In this document: piece after piece, positions 40,056 through 51,437 of the stretch
Position numbering within the stretch: the stretch's first letter is position 1
Layout of the letters: every line of letters starts with the position of its first letter
Source: Gelatoporia subvermispora B
Taxonomy: Eukaryota; Basidiomycota; Agaricomycetes; Polyporales; Gelatoporiaceae
Length of the DNA stretch: 64,000 nt
NCBI GenBank assembly: GCA_000320605.2
Contig: KB445795.1
Coordinates: 1,177,867 to 1,241,866 of the forward strand
Direction: 5' to 3'
Notes under the pieces: model-generated
Seen by the model: the letters and a program-made list of their open reading frames with translations, nothing else
Database searches by the model: none
What the model was told of the DNA's origin: nothing
Translations under genes and position numbers: made by a program

Positions 40056-40243
40056 CAGCCTCAAGACCGCTGCACTCGTTTTCTCTTGATTTATCTGGAT
40101 CTGTACTCTGTATGCTTATTGTGCCATGTAATGCAGCTCAGAATCGGTCATCTTTTGCCCGGCACTCGGCGGAGCCCTTGTTCTCAACGTTGTAACGTAT
40201 GAAATCCAAGTATATAGATGCCTCCAACCGACGGTGAGTTTTG

Positions 40244-41082
40244 TTATAGCACACCCTTCGTACTAGGAACATCGTTGCCTCCCGTCCGCTCAATCGCCTG
40301 GCGGATCGCAAGTGCCAGAGCCTTGAAGGCCGACTCCGCCCTTGTGTCCAGTCAGCCATCTCACCCTCTCAATTCACAACGAGTACGCACCTGTGGTGAT
40401 CGTTCTCTCCGCGGAGGACGTCGACATGGAGGGTGACACCAGATGCTTGTGCGAAGGAGTAGAATATGTGCGGGAACATCTCCGTCGAGAGGTCACCAAG
40501 CTTTTCCCGCTTGATGCCGAGGTCGGTGACACAGTACGGCCTCGAGCAGATGTCGATGACCGCGCGCGAGAGCGCCTGGGTATAGACATGAGTCAGTGGG
40601 GGCGCCATGGGCAGAAGAGCGCAGCGCACACCTCATCGAGCGGTGCGAATCCTGTGCCGTACCGGCGGATACCACGGATCTCCCCCAGAGCTTGTCGGAA
40701 CGCTGTGCCCAAGGCTATCGCGCTGTCCTGTGCAGTAGAGATGATGCGTCAGGCTGTGGGTGCGGAGGTGGCGGTCGTGGGTACGTATCTGCAGTGTGGT
40801 GGTCGTCGATCCAGAGGTCGCCCTTGCACTTCATGGTCAGAGACATGCCAGAGTGCTTGGCGAGTGCATGGTACATCTGCAGCAGCCCAAAGTGCAGACG
40901 TGAGTCGGCATTACCTAGATGATTCGGGTGTACAGAGGCCGTACATGGTCGAGGAAACCAATGCCGGTGGAAATGTCGATTTCTTGTGCATTCCCGGAAC
41001 CGGGCTGGCAGTCAAGGTTGATGGAGACCTGGATCTTGGTCTCATTTGTGTTGCGCTCAATTGATGCTGTCCGTGCGGCCAT
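40244..41082 (-). CDS. HIS3: Imidazoleglycerol-phosphate dehydratase
   Basis: This enzyme dehydrates imidazoleglycerol phosphate in histidine synthesis, using two Mn ions. The ATG at 41080-41082 gives [18 protein letters not shown]. Motifs: [10 protein letters not shown] then [107 protein letters not shown], and the end [12 protein letters not shown]. Introns 1, 3 and 4 are GT–AG. Intron 2 (40730-40788, 59 nt) gives the strictly conserved metal-site Glu only if spliced as AT–AC; a GT–AG choice would change AEDS to ADTT. The gene is divergent from the C2H2 factor. Confidence 0.94.
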
Positions 41083-41681
41083 GAGTGAGTCGAGTCGGGT
41101 CTGGATGACAAGTGAAGAGAATACTAGTGGCGATCTCAATACATGGACGGGCGTCTGTGAGCAGGAATATCTTGCCGACGGCGATTGGCCGTTTTAGGCA
41201 GGTGGGCATGCGCTAAGATTACCTGGGCGCGAGGCCGTCGAGAAATCTGGTGCGACGAGGATCGTTCGCATTCGGCAAACATTGTGACCCTCGATGTGCA
41301 CATGCGAGCCTCGCGGCAGGCTGGAGACAAGGAGGGTCTACACGGGTCGATGGGCGCGGTTAGAGGTGATGCGAGCAGCAGCCTCGGAGGAGGCACGTGG
41401 CTCGATCGTCAGTGATATTTCCTGGGGGAGGTTGGCTCGCACCGCGTTCGCTCGCACCGTCAGGGTGTTTGCTATCCCCCTCCGTTCTCAGCCCGCTGCA
41501 AGTCTTTTCTATCTTGCCAGCGACGGCCCAGCGACACGCCAGCGAGACTTCTCTGCGGGACGCCCCACTCCGCGCATATTGCGGCCTTACTGACATCAGT
41601 CAGGGTCTCCCACTGCCAATACTTCTGCCACGACCTCCTCGTGTCTTCTCTCAGCTCCTTACGTCTTGCCCCGCCATTCCC

Positions 41682-43651
41682 ATGGACCACGACCTCCACG
41701 AGCCCGTCCTCGCCCTTTCCGACGTCGTCCACGACGAGCCCCTCGACGATGAACACGGCCTGCACGCCTTTCACCACAGCGCACTCTCCCTCGACCCGGA
41801 CCTCCACGACCTCGCCCTGCACGCACATGACCCTGCGCATCTCGCCTCCAGCGTCTCCGCGTTCACCGTCGAGCAGCTCGAGCACGAGATCGCGACCCTC
41901 CTCAGCCAGAGCGCGTCCTCCACCGCGCTGCTCAGCGCCCTCCACCGACACCCCGACTCCGACCCCCATCTCCACACACAGCCCGCACTCGACCACGCCG
42001 CGGGCTTCGGAGCCAGCGCGGACGAGGACATGGGCTTCGCGAGCATGCACCTCGGTGCCGGCGGGCTCGCCGCAATGCTGCACGCCGCACAGGCGCACCA
42101 CGCCGAGAGCTCACGGGCGGCCAAGGCGCTCGCCGCGGAGCACCCTGAGCTCGCGCGGCGGCACGCGCTCGAGGCCGACGCACAGAAGACGACCCGCCCC
42201 GCGCCCGCGTTCCACTCGCTCACCGCGGACGACCCGCCGCTCCTCGCGCGCATGCCATCCGCGGGCGGCGGCAGCGGCACGGACGGCTCCGAGTACCTCT
42301 ACGACGGCGACGGCGAGAGCGAGCGCAACGACGAAGACGCCGCCGGTGCGTGCGACCCCCTCGGGCACAGCTCCTCGCCCATCTCGCCCACCTCCCCGCC
42401 CGGCCATCCAGCGGGTCCCGCCGACTTTGGCGACATTAGCGATATCCTCAACCATTTCACCCAGTTTGACCACGAGCAGGAGCAGGAGCACCAACCCGAC
42501 ACAACACATTTGCTGCCGCGATACGACCATCCACCACCACCTGCGGCGCGGACGTCGCATCCAGAACTCACCGAACTCAACGAACCGCCGACGTTTGACA
42601 GCCCAGAGCCCGAGCAGCCTGTGGCATCATCGTCTTCGGGACCAGGGACGGCTAGCGAAGCCGAGGGGAAGAAGGGTAAGAGCAAAGAGAAGGCGCAGGC
42701 ACACGTTTGCGATCAATGTACCAAGTCGTTCAGCAGGAGAAGCGACCTTCTAAGACATACGCGCATACACACAGGCGAGCGGCCGTTCGTATGTCCGGAA
42801 CCGAACTGTAGCAAGACTTTTATTCAGGTGAATATCACATTGCAGAATCCTGTGTTTTGCGCTGTGCTGATAGGCGTCTACTACAGCGCTCTGCGCTGCA
42901 TGTACACCAGCGAGTGCATACAGGCGAGAAGCCGCATATTTGCGAATATCCTGGTTGTGGAAAGATGTTCGGTGACTCGAGTAGTCTCGCGCGACATCGA
43001 CGGACCCACACAGGAAAGCGGCCGTACAAATGTGAAGACCCTGTCTGCGAGAAGACATTCACTCGGCGGACGACGTTAACAGCACACATGAAGACACACG
43101 ACCCATCATGGGAGCCGGACCCTAATATGTGCGTGCCTCATATTCCAAATTGCTGTCTCAATGCTGATCCTCACCCGTCCGTCAGTAAATATAATTTTAA
43201 GGCCAAACGGCTAAAGCTCGGCGACCCAGGAGCGGAAACGGAGCTGGAAGAGTCGATGCGGACGATATCCGCGCTTCTCGGGCACAGTGAGCCGGCTACA
43301 CCGGGGACGCTGCAGCTACGGCCGGGAGAGCCTCCACAGCTGCAGCCACATCTCGCTATGTCACTCACCGCAGAGCTCGCGCAAGCACTTGCGGAGGCTC
43401 AGGCGCAGATGTATGGAGATGAGGAGGATGAGGACGCGGAGTACGAGGAGTACGACGAGGATGGCTCTGGCTCCGGGTTGGAGCTGGAAGGCATCGTGCA
43501 GGGGCAGAGGACGAGTGGGATACGAGGGCGCGAGTCGCCCTTGGAGGATGCACCGCTGCTGGAGGACGATGGAGAGGCGATCGCGGTGCCACTGAGGAAG
43601 CGTACAGCGAAGATACCAGTCGCTACCGCGGGTACGAAGCGGAAACGGTGA
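41682..43651 (+). CDS. Four-finger C2H2 zinc-finger transcription factor
   Basis: This is a DNA-binding protein, probably a transcription factor, of unknown target. The ATG at 41682 gives [16 protein letters not shown]; the open frame extends upstream but with no better start. Residues 1-330 are His/Asp/Ala/Pro-rich and low in complexity, with very high third-position G/C. Four tandem C2H2 fingers follow: [34 protein letters not shown] (split by an intron near 42828-42886) with [31 protein letters not shown], and [20 protein letters not shown]. Linkers TGERPF, TGEKPH and TGKRPY are canonical. After a second intron the C-terminus has an acidic run ([15 protein letters not shown]) and ends GTKRKR, a possible nuclear signal. 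Confidence 0.9.
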
Positions 43652-44265
43652 CACCTAGGTGGCGAGGACCATTCCCCCATAGGCTGGCGAGTGAGAGGAT
43701 GGCATTGGGACGTGGTATTGATGTTTCTACTCGTCTCTGTGCAAATGAACATCATTTGTTGAGCGTGCTTTCTTTACAGCTGCCACGGGTCGGGCTGCGA
43801 GGAACCGACAGCTACTGTGTGTAGTTACGTGAGGCGGAGTATCCCAGGATCTAGCAACGGGCTGCAGCACTGAGATCGACGTGCGACTGCATGAACTGGT
43901 AGTTATCGGCATACGTGTTGGACGCGACGCGAGAGGCGGATCTGGGCATGGTAAAAAGGATCTGCCGGGACAAGCGGGCCGTATGGGGGGATACGTCAGG
44001 TCATGTGACGTGGATGAGTGGACGGAAAAGGGAAGCGACTCCAGACTCGCTCACAAAGAAACGGGCGGCTGGGGAGATGGAGGCCCGCTACAGCCCGCTA
44101 CTCTCCCTCAAAGTCAAGCTCCGTGACCCACCCCTTACAAGTCCGACCCTTGCCTCCGATTAATCCCGTGCCTCGCCTCCTTTCATCTTATAAGCTCTCA
44201 CTTGACCAAGCACTGTGCTCGCCGTCTCAGCTCACGCCCGCCCGATACCTCCTATACCCGCAACC
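43652..44265. other. Intergenic upstream of FBP1
   Basis: Holds the 3' UTR of the C2H2 factor gene and the FBP1 promoter. One CTGGGG (44069-44074) fits the SYGGRG consensus of Mig1/CreA glucose repressors, expected for a gluconeogenic gene but weak as a single hit. A TTATAAG at 44187-44193 could be a TATA box 75 bp before the ATG. Confidence 0.4.
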
Positions 44266-45655
44266 ATGTCTGGAGAGGAACAGCCCAACACCGACATCAT
44301 CACCCTTACTCGGTACGCACTTTACATCGACCAGGATCGCGCGCGCTGATGATGTTGCGTAGCCATGTCCTAAGCGATCAGTACAAGCTCGGTGCAGCAG
44401 CGAGCGGGGACCTCACGCTCCTCCTAACTGCCATCCAGACCACCTCCAAGTTCATCGCAACGAATGTCCGTAAGGCGCGCTTGATCAACCTGTAAGTCGC
44501 CGCACGTGTGCATGTGCGCCCCGCTGACCCCACACAGCGTCGGGCTCGCGGGCGAGACAAACGTGCAGGGCGAGGAGCAGAAGAAGCTCGACGTGCTGTC
44601 GAACGACATCATGATCAACTCGCTGCGCGCGTCAGGCAAGACGGCCGTGCTCGTCTCGGAGGAGCTCGAGGAGGCGGTCGTGATCGAGGACCGGTTCAAG
44701 GGCAAGTACTGCGTCGTGTTCGACCCGCTCGACGGCTCGAGCAACATCGACGCCGGTGTGAACATCGGCACCATCTTTGGCATATACCACATCGTGAGTG
44801 CGCGCGCTCACGGGGCGTGCGATGCGCGCTGATGGGCTTGGCGCGCCGCAGGCACCCGGGTCGGACGGGAACATCTCGGACGTGCTCCGCCCTGGGAGCG
44901 AGATGGTCGCGGCGGGATACACCATGTACGTGCGCTGCATCTCACGCGCCTCGGGCGGTCCCCCGGCCCCGGATTGACACGCCTTCGCTCCAGGTACGGC
45001 TCCTCTGCGAATCTTGTGCTCAGCACGGGCAACGGTGTGAACGGCTACACGCTCGACGCCGCGCTCGGCGAGTTCATCCTCACCCACCCTAACGTGCGTT
45101 TCCCTTCCCCCTCCCTACCCGCCCGCGCTCACGTTAATTCCTGACGCAGATCAAGATCCCGTCGCGGGGGAAGATATACTCGTTCAATGAGGGCAACTCG
45201 ATGTACTTCCACCCGCCGGTCGTGAACTACCTGAACAGCATCAAGTACCCGCCCGCGGGCAAGTCGCCGTACAGCGCGCGCTACATCGGCTCGATGGTCG
45301 CGGACGTGCACCGCACGCTCCTCTACGGCGGCATCTTCGGCTACCCCGACGACAAGAAGTCCAAGAGCGGCAAGCTGCGTCTCCTGTACGAGGCGTTCCC
45401 GATGGCCTTCCTGACTGAGCAGGTACGTGCGCGCGCGGGCGCCTTGCGCTGGGAACTGGAGCTGACGCATGTGATTTCAATCAATCTGGCACCCAGGCTG
45501 GGGGACTCGCGACGACGGGCACGAAGCGCATCCTCGACATCATCCCGACGAGCATTCACCAGCGCTGCCCGGTTTTCCTGGGCAGCAGAGACGACGTGCA
45601 GGACGTCATGCGCTTCTTCCAGGAGACAAAGACGAACGGGGACGCAAAGGCGTGA
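44266..45655 (+). CDS. FBP1: Fructose-1,6-bisphosphatase
   Basis: This is the gluconeogenic enzyme that hydrolyses fructose-1,6-bisphosphate to fructose-6-phosphate. The ATG at 44266 gives [16 protein letters not shown]; after the first intron [20 protein letters not shown]. Motifs: [51 protein letters not shown], the metal-binding [55 protein letters not shown] (with the signature [11 protein letters not shown]), [14 protein letters not shown] then [20 protein letters not shown] is at 45653-45655. Introns are rather GC-rich and frame-consistent. Length of about 340 residues fits the family. No lost residue was noticed. Confidence 0.96.
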
Positions 45656-45978
45656 GAGGCGCCCTGCAGACGGCGTGCGGCACGCGACAACAGCAGCAGT
45701 TCCAACCCTTGTACATGCTATATTGTATAACACCAGCACGGCAGCCCAGTACCCGAAGGACTAATCACGATGTTTCTAAATGCAACTTATGTGACGCTTG
45801 GAAGATGGGATGGGAGATGAATGCTATGGACGTGAACGGCGAACGCGAGTGCGGCGGGCGATGGATGGGTATAGTACAGGTGAGCGTGTAGATGAGCTAA
45901 GCGTGTGAAGAGGATGATATGTGAGGGAGCGCGAAAGCAGCACGGGGCTCCCGACGGAATCGGACGGCTTTGTGCGGT

Positions 45979-48209
45979 CTAGTCGATCCCCACGAGCTCG
46001 GCTTCGTGGGTCATGACAGACGCGTCCCTGCGAACGGGGTTGACGCGCGGGTTCACGAACTGTATCATGGAGAGCGGTGAGTGAGTGGGCGAGGCACGCG
46101 CGGACGGGGCGGGCCGCGCACCTTTTGGTTGTACTCGTGCATCACCTCTGCGGCGATGATAGCCTTGTCCTTGATCAGTGCCGTGTACGCCCTTGTCAAT
46201 GCGCGCATCTGCGATCCGTCCGTCCTGTCAGTAAGAGCTGCTCGACACAAGACCCGGGTAGCAACACACACCTGCATGCCCACACCGATCATCACAAACA
46301 CGATCAGCATCCAGTTCGCGCTCGTAAGTGCGACCCACAGTATCGCATGGACAGGCGAGTAGATGGCGAAGAGCACGAGCTCGAGCTCGCCGGGGGCCCA
46401 CACCTCGAGCGCCTGGACCTTCTCGTCCATGCGTGCTGCGGCAAGCTGTGCGGCGGGCGGCGCGATATTGAGAAGGAAACGTGTCGAGGCAACAAGGGCG
46501 CGCCACAGAGCGACGAGGGACGCGCGGAGGAGCGCGAGGAGCTGCGCGCGGCGCGAAGCGGGGGTCGGCTCGTCCGTCGGCTCGGGCGAGGAGTGGCGCG
46601 GGACGAACTTGGCGTTGGGCGAGGCGACGGGGGTGGAGGCGAGCGCGAGCTGGTAGGTGCGCCGACGTGAGAAGAGGTAGAGCGCGTTGAGGACGGACGC
46701 GCCGAGGAGGAGTGTGGTCATTGGGATGGTCTGCTGGAAGGTGAGTAGGATGGCTGGTGTGAGAAGGAGGAGAGGACGCACCCAGTCGAACCAGGACTCG
46801 TCCTGCCCCTCGCGGTACATGTCCTCCCAGCCGAGGTCGGAGTCGGGGACCTTGCGGATCTGGGCGACGCGCACGCAGAGGTGGAGGACGTGCAGCGCGC
46901 CGCCGAGGAGCCATGCGGCGGTGCGCGGGGCGGGGAGAGGCACGTTGTGCGGGAAGAGCGCGAGCTCGAAGGCGATCTGCGAGGGCAGCGAGGTGATCCT
47001 GCGTGGTGGTCAGCGATCTCGCCTCGATCAACTAGCCCCGTGGGCATAGCCCAATGTCCCGAGTTGGGACATGCTGAGTACATGGTGAGATAACCCTAGG
47101 TCTCTCACATGTGTTCCGCATGTCAAGTCACCGCGGGGAAAGATCCATGTTATGATGTGAACGATTGTAAGGACATGCTTGAATTTGAGCAAATGTACTC
47201 GGGGATTGCAGTTGGGAACATTTGAAGAACATGTTAGGGCACTTCGAAATGTTTGCAACTGGGAGCATGCCGATAATATACTCCGAACATGAAAATGTCC
47301 AGAGATTTCGGGTGAGGCCCGTGACAGGACATGCCAAGAATATTCGAAACATTTCGACTTCAGGGCATGCTGCAGGTGCCGAAGATACCCACACAATGGT
47401 ATCATGACTTTAGGATGCGGTACACTGGCTCAGCACTGAGCATGTCCTGTGAATGTTCCAACCGATGACATGGATCTATGTCCGCAGCGAGTGCTAGTAG
47501 AGGCTGGGGACATTGACAATGTACTTCCGTTTACCCCCGTGGTACACAGGTGGTAAATGGATGGGTACATATGTTGAGTACTGTACTTCCACGACCTTAG
47601 GCAACGTCCCGTGTCCCCGGGCCTCCTGGTGTCACGCGGCACGTCATGTGTGACGCCGCCAAAAGATGACGCGCAGATCACGTTTCGTGACAAAAGTGTG
47701 ACATTTTCGTCTTTAGCGCCCTATAAGCGCTCGTATTGCCGTTGTTTAAAGGCGTGGAAGTACAGTATGTCCTCAGCATGCCCCGAATTAGGACAACGGG
47801 CTATGCCCACAGTGTAGACGGGGAAGACGGACTTTTCTTTCAGTGAACGCTTGCGGACGACGCGTTTGCCGGGCGTGCGTAGAGGCGTACCGGGCCCGAT
47901 GCCCACGTCGCTTTTGCGGCCGCGCGCGCCCTTCTTGATGGGTGTCGCGTATGGCGGTGGACGGCGAGAGCGCGCGGCTTCCCAGTCAAAGGGAATAGAT
48001 GCAGAGAGCGAGGGCGAGTTTGCGGGAGAGTATGGGTAGACGATGCGCGTGCGCGGGGTGGAGGGCGGCGCGGTGCCATTTGGTGGACGAGAAGGTGTGG
48101 CTGGGGGCTCTAACGGCGAGCCGGCGACGGAGGACGAGGCGGAGGAGGAATGGCGCGCGGGGGACGCGGCGGCGTTGTTTGCCTGAGCGAGTCGGCGGAG
48201 AGACATCAT
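45979..48209 (-). CDS. NUR1: NUR1-family nuclear rim membrane protein
   Basis: Nur1 proteins (yeast Nur1, S. pombe Mug154/Nur1 group) sit in the inner nuclear membrane, bind Lem2/Heh1 and help silence and anchor chromatin. The ATG at 48207-48209 gives MMSLRRLAQANNAAAS; the N-terminal region is Ser/Pro-rich with PRTRIVYPYSPANSPSLSA and RSRRPPPYATPIKK. Exon 1 ends RSLKEK. After an 834-nt intron (46999-47832) exon 2 opens ITSLPSQIAFELALFPHNVP. Hydrophobic segments and the family block VWAPGELELVLFAIYSPVHA follow, then NWMLIVFVMIGVGMQ, LTRAYTALIKDKAIIAAEVM and a C-terminus ending HEAELVGID (TAG at 45979-45981). The large intron hosts an inverted-repeat element. Identification rests on the conserved block and membrane layout. 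Confidence 0.82.
47035..47814. mobile_element. ~780-bp inverted-repeat element inside a NUR1 intron
   Basis: The left end (GTGGGCATAGCCCAATGTCC from about 47040) and the reverse complement of the right end (GTGGGCATAGCCCGTTGTCC from about 47811) match, and similarity continues inward for about 50 bp through GGACATGCTGAG / GGGCATGCTGAG. TA dinucleotides flank both ends (47033-47034 and 47815-47816), compatible with a TA target duplication. There is no transposase frame. CATG occurs 16 times inside, against about 3 expected at random. Without it the host intron would be about 50 nt, the normal size for this genome, so insertion into an existing intron is the simplest history. Exact termini are uncertain. 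Confidence 0.7.
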
Positions 48210-48833
48210 GGACTGCTGCGTAGAGCGAGCGAGCGGGGACAGACGCTGCAACTTGCGCAGGACGCGTGTCCGGTAGCGGCAGCACGTGCCGTCGCATCAG
48301 GTGCGTGTCGGCCTGTCGGTGATCCCGGCTTTCCGGTCCGGTCCGGCTCCGCCGTCTCCTGCCGACACTCGATCCCCTCGATCGCGACTTGCTCGTCCTC
48401 CTCATCCTCAGCCACAACCGCGCGCAGCTCGTGCACCGGATGATCCATCTCCTCACACAGAAGACACCAACTACTGCTCCGGGGGGTGTGATCCGTGATT
48501 ACAATGGCCTTGGCGCTGGGATCAGCAGGCAGGGAGACGCCGAATCTCCGTCAACACGTGTAGGGTCTATTTGGTTATCAACGCTCTGTTTGGGCACCCA
48601 TTTCCGCCTATGGGAAGACGAACCATGGTTGAAAACTGAACAGGCGTCCGTTTCTTCTCCTTCATCCCCTCCCTTTTGTCCCCCTCCATAAATCCGCCCA
48701 TCCCGCCATCTCTGCGCACGATTACTCCCGCCCCCGCGTTACCTTATCCCCCAAACCGCCTGTCACCATTACTTCTACATTCAGAGCCGCTACCTCCACA
48801 TCCTTGTCGCCCTCGAACTCCGTAAGCGTCAGG
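48210..48833. promoter_or_regulatory. Divergent promoter region of NUR1 and the membrane/coiled-coil gene
   Basis: About 620 bp. The right side is pyrimidine-rich (48650-48790, C/T tracts such as CCCCTCCC), common in front of fungal transcription start sites. No specific factor site could be assigned. Confidence 0.4.
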
Positions 48834-50221
48834 ATGGCCCAACCCTCGTCCTCACATCGCGAGCGAGAGCGAGAGCGTAGCGAACGCTCCTCTCGCCATC
48901 ACCACCACAGGACCATATCCTCTACCACCCTCCTCCTTGTCCTCTCTCTCGTCCTCGCCGTCCTCGCCGTCATGCTCTCTCTCCCGTCTATGCAGGGCGG
49001 TAGCGCCGTCGGTACAGAATCCGGATCGCAGGGTCTCTGGGGCTACTTTACACCCCGGCGCACAAAAGAACTCATCGCGCGCGAGCACGCTGTTGCCGTC
49101 CGTGAAGCCGAGGTCGCTCGCCGCGAGGCAGAACTGCTCGCCGGTGCCCCCGGCGGTGTCATTCCCTCTGCACCCGTCTGCGCCCCATGCGAGACCCCAC
49201 CGGTGCAGACGGTGATCAAGGAGGTCGTCAAAGAAGAGTCTCTCACCCCACCCGGGTGGTGGGACCAGGCCCGCGTCCGTGCCGAGGACATTCTCGATCG
49301 TGAGCTCAAGATCGCGGAGCGCGAGCGCGAAATCGGCCGCCGCGAGGAGGCGGTCAACCGCCGAGAGCACGACGCGTCACGCCGCGAAGGCTGGATCATG
49401 GAGCAGCTTGTGTATGTGCTTCCCCTTTGTACGACGCGTGCCGGAACTGACGATCGGTGCATCTCTGTAGGGCGCTGAACATGGAAGACCAGCCGCAGTC
49501 CGTCGAGGAAGAGTACCTATTTGAACCAGCCGGCGCGAGACGGAAACCCAAGGTACCCCCGCCTCCCCAGCGACGCTCCGATCTCTGAGACGAAGGGGGA
49601 CCGCTGCACCGTCACACGCCGACCATTCCCTATGCTCATGTACATACAGTTCGTGTCTTGTCCCCCCTCCCTCCTCATTACCGGGCGCGGGGGACCGGTG
49701 TAGCGATCTCGTCCCCCTCGTCCTCCCGCACACCGGGCACCCGCCTGCCCGCGCGCGCAGCCGTCGCGATCGCACGATCAACGCGACGCGTCCGCGAACG
49801 ATCGCAGGCACGTGACGGCGCCCTGCGCGTGCAGACCGGTCCCCGGTCTGCGCTCCCACTTCTCGCGCGGAAGAACCAGTGCTGACGCGAACTTTAGTCC
49901 CCATTCCAGGCTCTTCCTCCCCCGCTCGTCTTCACTGAAACCGCCGTCGAATTCGCCACCAGGACCGTCACGCACACGCAACACCACACCATCGAGTCAC
50001 CACCAGAGACCGTCACCGTTCCCCCGCCCGCCCGCGTCACCGCCGGCACGCCGCTCCCCGACGTGTTCTCCTCGCCTAGCACCGCGCACATTCCCCGCAC
50101 GACCGCCGTCGAGGTGGTTGTGGAGGAGGTGGAGCCCGAACCCGAGCCCGAGGAGACTGTCACGTACATTCACAAGCCGCGGGGCCGGCCGCCGCCCAGG
50201 CGGTGGTTTGGCGGGTGGTGA
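48834..50221 (+). CDS. Single-pass membrane protein with charged coiled coil, unrecognised
   Basis: I do not recognise a family. The ATG at 48834 gives MAQPSSSHRERERERSERSS, a basic Arg/His-rich head. One hydrophobic segment (about residues 29-50, TTLLLVLSLVLAVLAVMLSL) is likely a signal anchor, so the head would face the cytosol. Beyond it, heptad-like charged stretches (REHAVAVREAEVARREAELL, ELKIAEREREIGRREEAVN) suggest a coiled coil. After introns near 49412-49470 and 49553-49700 the C-terminal part is rich in Thr, Pro and Val and has EEVEPEPEPEET, ending PRGRPPPRRWFGGW before TGA at 50219-50221. The middle exon structure (49700-49915) is uncertain. It is divergent from NUR1. Confidence 0.65.
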
Positions 50222-51437
50222 TTTGTTCTCTATTCAAGATGTGTGACGACTGCGACGATTCTGTGCCTCTTGGTGTGACCCGACCTCTCGCTTTTATTTC
50301 CTTCGTTTATCCTTCCGTTCCTTGATGGTCGCGGATGTAAAATGGCTGTATCTACTCCGCCGGCCTCGCGCCGTCCTGTGCTCCCCGCGCGATACCTATA
50401 CTGACGCTGCTACGAACTTTGGATACCTGTACCCACTTCTTACGACACGACTATACATAAGGACGGCGGAAGCCCGGTTGCTTTATTACGGCTTCGTTAA
50501 CGACCTTTGACGAGTACTTGGATGGTCACTAGAGTACATAGCATTGCGGCTGGACTTCATGGCAATTCAATACTTGTCTAGACTTGGATATGAGACTGAC
50601 AGAGTGATAGAGTATGACAGACATGCTGGAAATATTGGACGTCGCGGGTGCCGGTGGGCTCGCGCGTGCCTAGAGATAGCGGAAGTTTCTTAATCAGGCG
50701 ACGAGGTATATAGTCTTGTCGAGTTTCATTGTACTCACGCGTTTATCCACCGTTCTCGGGTGCAAACGAGATGTCGAATCCTTTCCCGCTTTGGTCTTTT
50801 CAACGAGACTCAATGGCTTCAATGTGTCGTAGTTACAGTGGGTGCTTTTGGGACGTCTTGTTGCAGGCCCCGCCGAATTCTCTCGCATCGCGTCTCACTT
50901 TACTCTTCCATTTGCGCCGCTATGGCTTACCTGCTCTCTGTTGACTTTGATCTGTACGTGATGGCGGTCGTAGTCGTGAGTAGTGGGTCCTGCCGCGCTT
51001 GCGCGGGGCCATCAGAGATGGGCGGAATTGTCAAGTGATGTCGACGGTCGTGATATGCACTAATACTTATACCGTGGCCCCAAGCTGCACTCATCTGGCC
51101 GACTGCGAGCTAGAGCACTGACGTCTTTTTCGCTTCAATATTGCCTGTGTTTTGCGGCTGCCATGTACTCTGTTTGTGCCTGCGTTGATTCAACACCGTT
51201 GAATGTGATTGGGTATCAGAGAGATATGGACGGAACCATCATGTGACTTTGTGATATGCAGCGAACGCGATCCACGCGGGGAGTGGCGCCAAATCGAAGC
51301 GTGCGTATGGTGCCCCCTCTGCGGTGACGGTCTCACCCTCGACGCGACCCTCTGAGAGGCACTGTTTCTGACTCGGGCGTTCTTGTGTCTTTCAAGCTTT
51401 CCCGACTGAGATCAGCACCTCACGCACGACCGGCTCC
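50222..51437. other. Intergenic, no gene recognised
   Basis: About 1.2 kb upstream of the M13 peptidase. Short frames on both strands lack domain features. No repeat or RNA gene was recognised. Confidence 0.5.

Noticed and set aside
40730..40784. Ordinary GT–AG splicing of HIS3 intron 2
   Set aside because: It keeps frame but replaces the metal-binding Glu and the following Asp of HHTAED. The AT–AC choice restores both, so it is preferred pending transcript data.
41397..41681. N-terminal extension of the C2H2 factor upstream of 41682
   Set aside because: The open frame continues upstream but has no better [17 protein letters not shown] at 41682 begins the Asp/His-rich region typical of the rest of the N-terminus, and upstream sequence looks like 5' UTR.
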